DNA of 5,045 bases from Micrococcales bacterium. GTDB taxonomy: Bacteria; Actinomycetota; Actinomycetes; Actinomycetales; Dermatophilaceae. The position numbers and the translations under genes were made by a program. Of this stretch, positions 4,992 through 5,045 are shown piece by piece. The notes under the pieces were generated by a model. It ran no database searches and was not told the DNA's origin. It saw nothing but the letters and a program-made list of their open reading frames with translations. The DNA lies in NCBI GenBank assembly GCA_003132125.1, contig PKWT01000132.1, forward strand, positions 4,927 through 9,971, given 5' to 3'. Positions within the stretch are counted from its first letter, which is position 1, and each line of letters starts with the position of its first letter.

Positions 4992-5045
4992 ATGGCGAAG
5001 TCAGACGTGGACACTGCCAAACGGCGCTTAGCCGAGCGGCAGCGC
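4992..5045 (+). CDS. N-terminal fragment of an unidentified divergent gene
   Basis: An open frame starts at ATG 4992 and runs off the window after 18 codons, giving MAKSDVDTAKRRLAERQR, a charged, helix-prone sequence. The product cannot be recognised. Its position, divergent from the catabolic operon with an operator-like repeat in between, would suit a transcriptional regulator, and such a basic N-terminus would precede a DNA-binding domain in TetR-like proteins; that is inference. The start is uncertain: no good Shine-Dalgarno precedes the ATG. AAGGAGG at 4926-4932 is the best ribosome site nearby, and the frame stays open upstream, with a TTG at 4920 just before that site and an in-frame ATT at 4944 eleven bases after it. 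Either would add residues rich in Pro and Ala. Confidence 0.4.
   Translation, partial: MAKSDVDTAKRRLAERQR

Noticed and set aside
4685..5020. 111-codon minus-strand frame overlapping the dehydrogenase start
   Set aside because: It overlaps the strongly supported dehydrogenase start in another frame and covers the promoter/operator region; its composition is Arg/Pro-rich without a motif.

Overview
The window is high-GC DNA with strong third-position G/C in the clear genes, purine-rich Shine-Dalgarno sites and some GTG starts. This fits an actinobacterium such as a Rhodococcus, Pseudonocardia or Nocardioides relative, but the genus cannot be fixed from the sequence alone.

Left edge (1-508, plus strand): the C-terminal two thirds of a LivF-type ATPase, the last visible gene of a branched-chain amino acid/hydrophobic acid type ABC importer. 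It is followed by about 850 bases (509-1362) with no recognisable gene. That stretch contains only weak small-ORF candidates, including a minus-strand pair (1031-1249 and 882-1034) that overlap by ATGA. It reads like debris, or a poorly conserved junction between two converging transcription units.

Centre and right (4767 down to 1363, minus strand): four genes in one direction. In transcription order they are a quinate/shikimate dehydrogenase of the AroE/QsuD type (3784-4767), a xylose-isomerase-like TIM-barrel isomerase/epimerase with a hydroxypyruvate-isomerase-like metal site (2893-3666), a Gfo/Idh/MocA-family NAD(P)-dependent oxidoreductase (1692-2741), and the N-terminal third of a type II 3-dehydroquinate dehydratase joined to an unrecognised tail (1363-1641). 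The two outer genes catalyse neighbouring steps between quinate/shikimate and the dehydroquinate/dehydroshikimate pair. The two middle genes belong to families typical of sugar and cyclitol catabolism. The simplest reading is a catabolic operon for quinate, shikimate or a related cyclitol carboxylate, with the dehydratase now broken or replaced. The substrates are inference.

Right edge: a perfect 6-6-6 inverted repeat (TTGAAC-N6-GTTCAA, 4784-4801) lies just upstream of the dehydrogenase and overlaps its most likely -10 element. A reading frame begins on the plus strand at about 4992 and runs off the window. The divergent layout suggests a local regulator, but only 18 residues are visible. No rRNA, tRNA, CRISPR array, transposase or complete mobile element was found.
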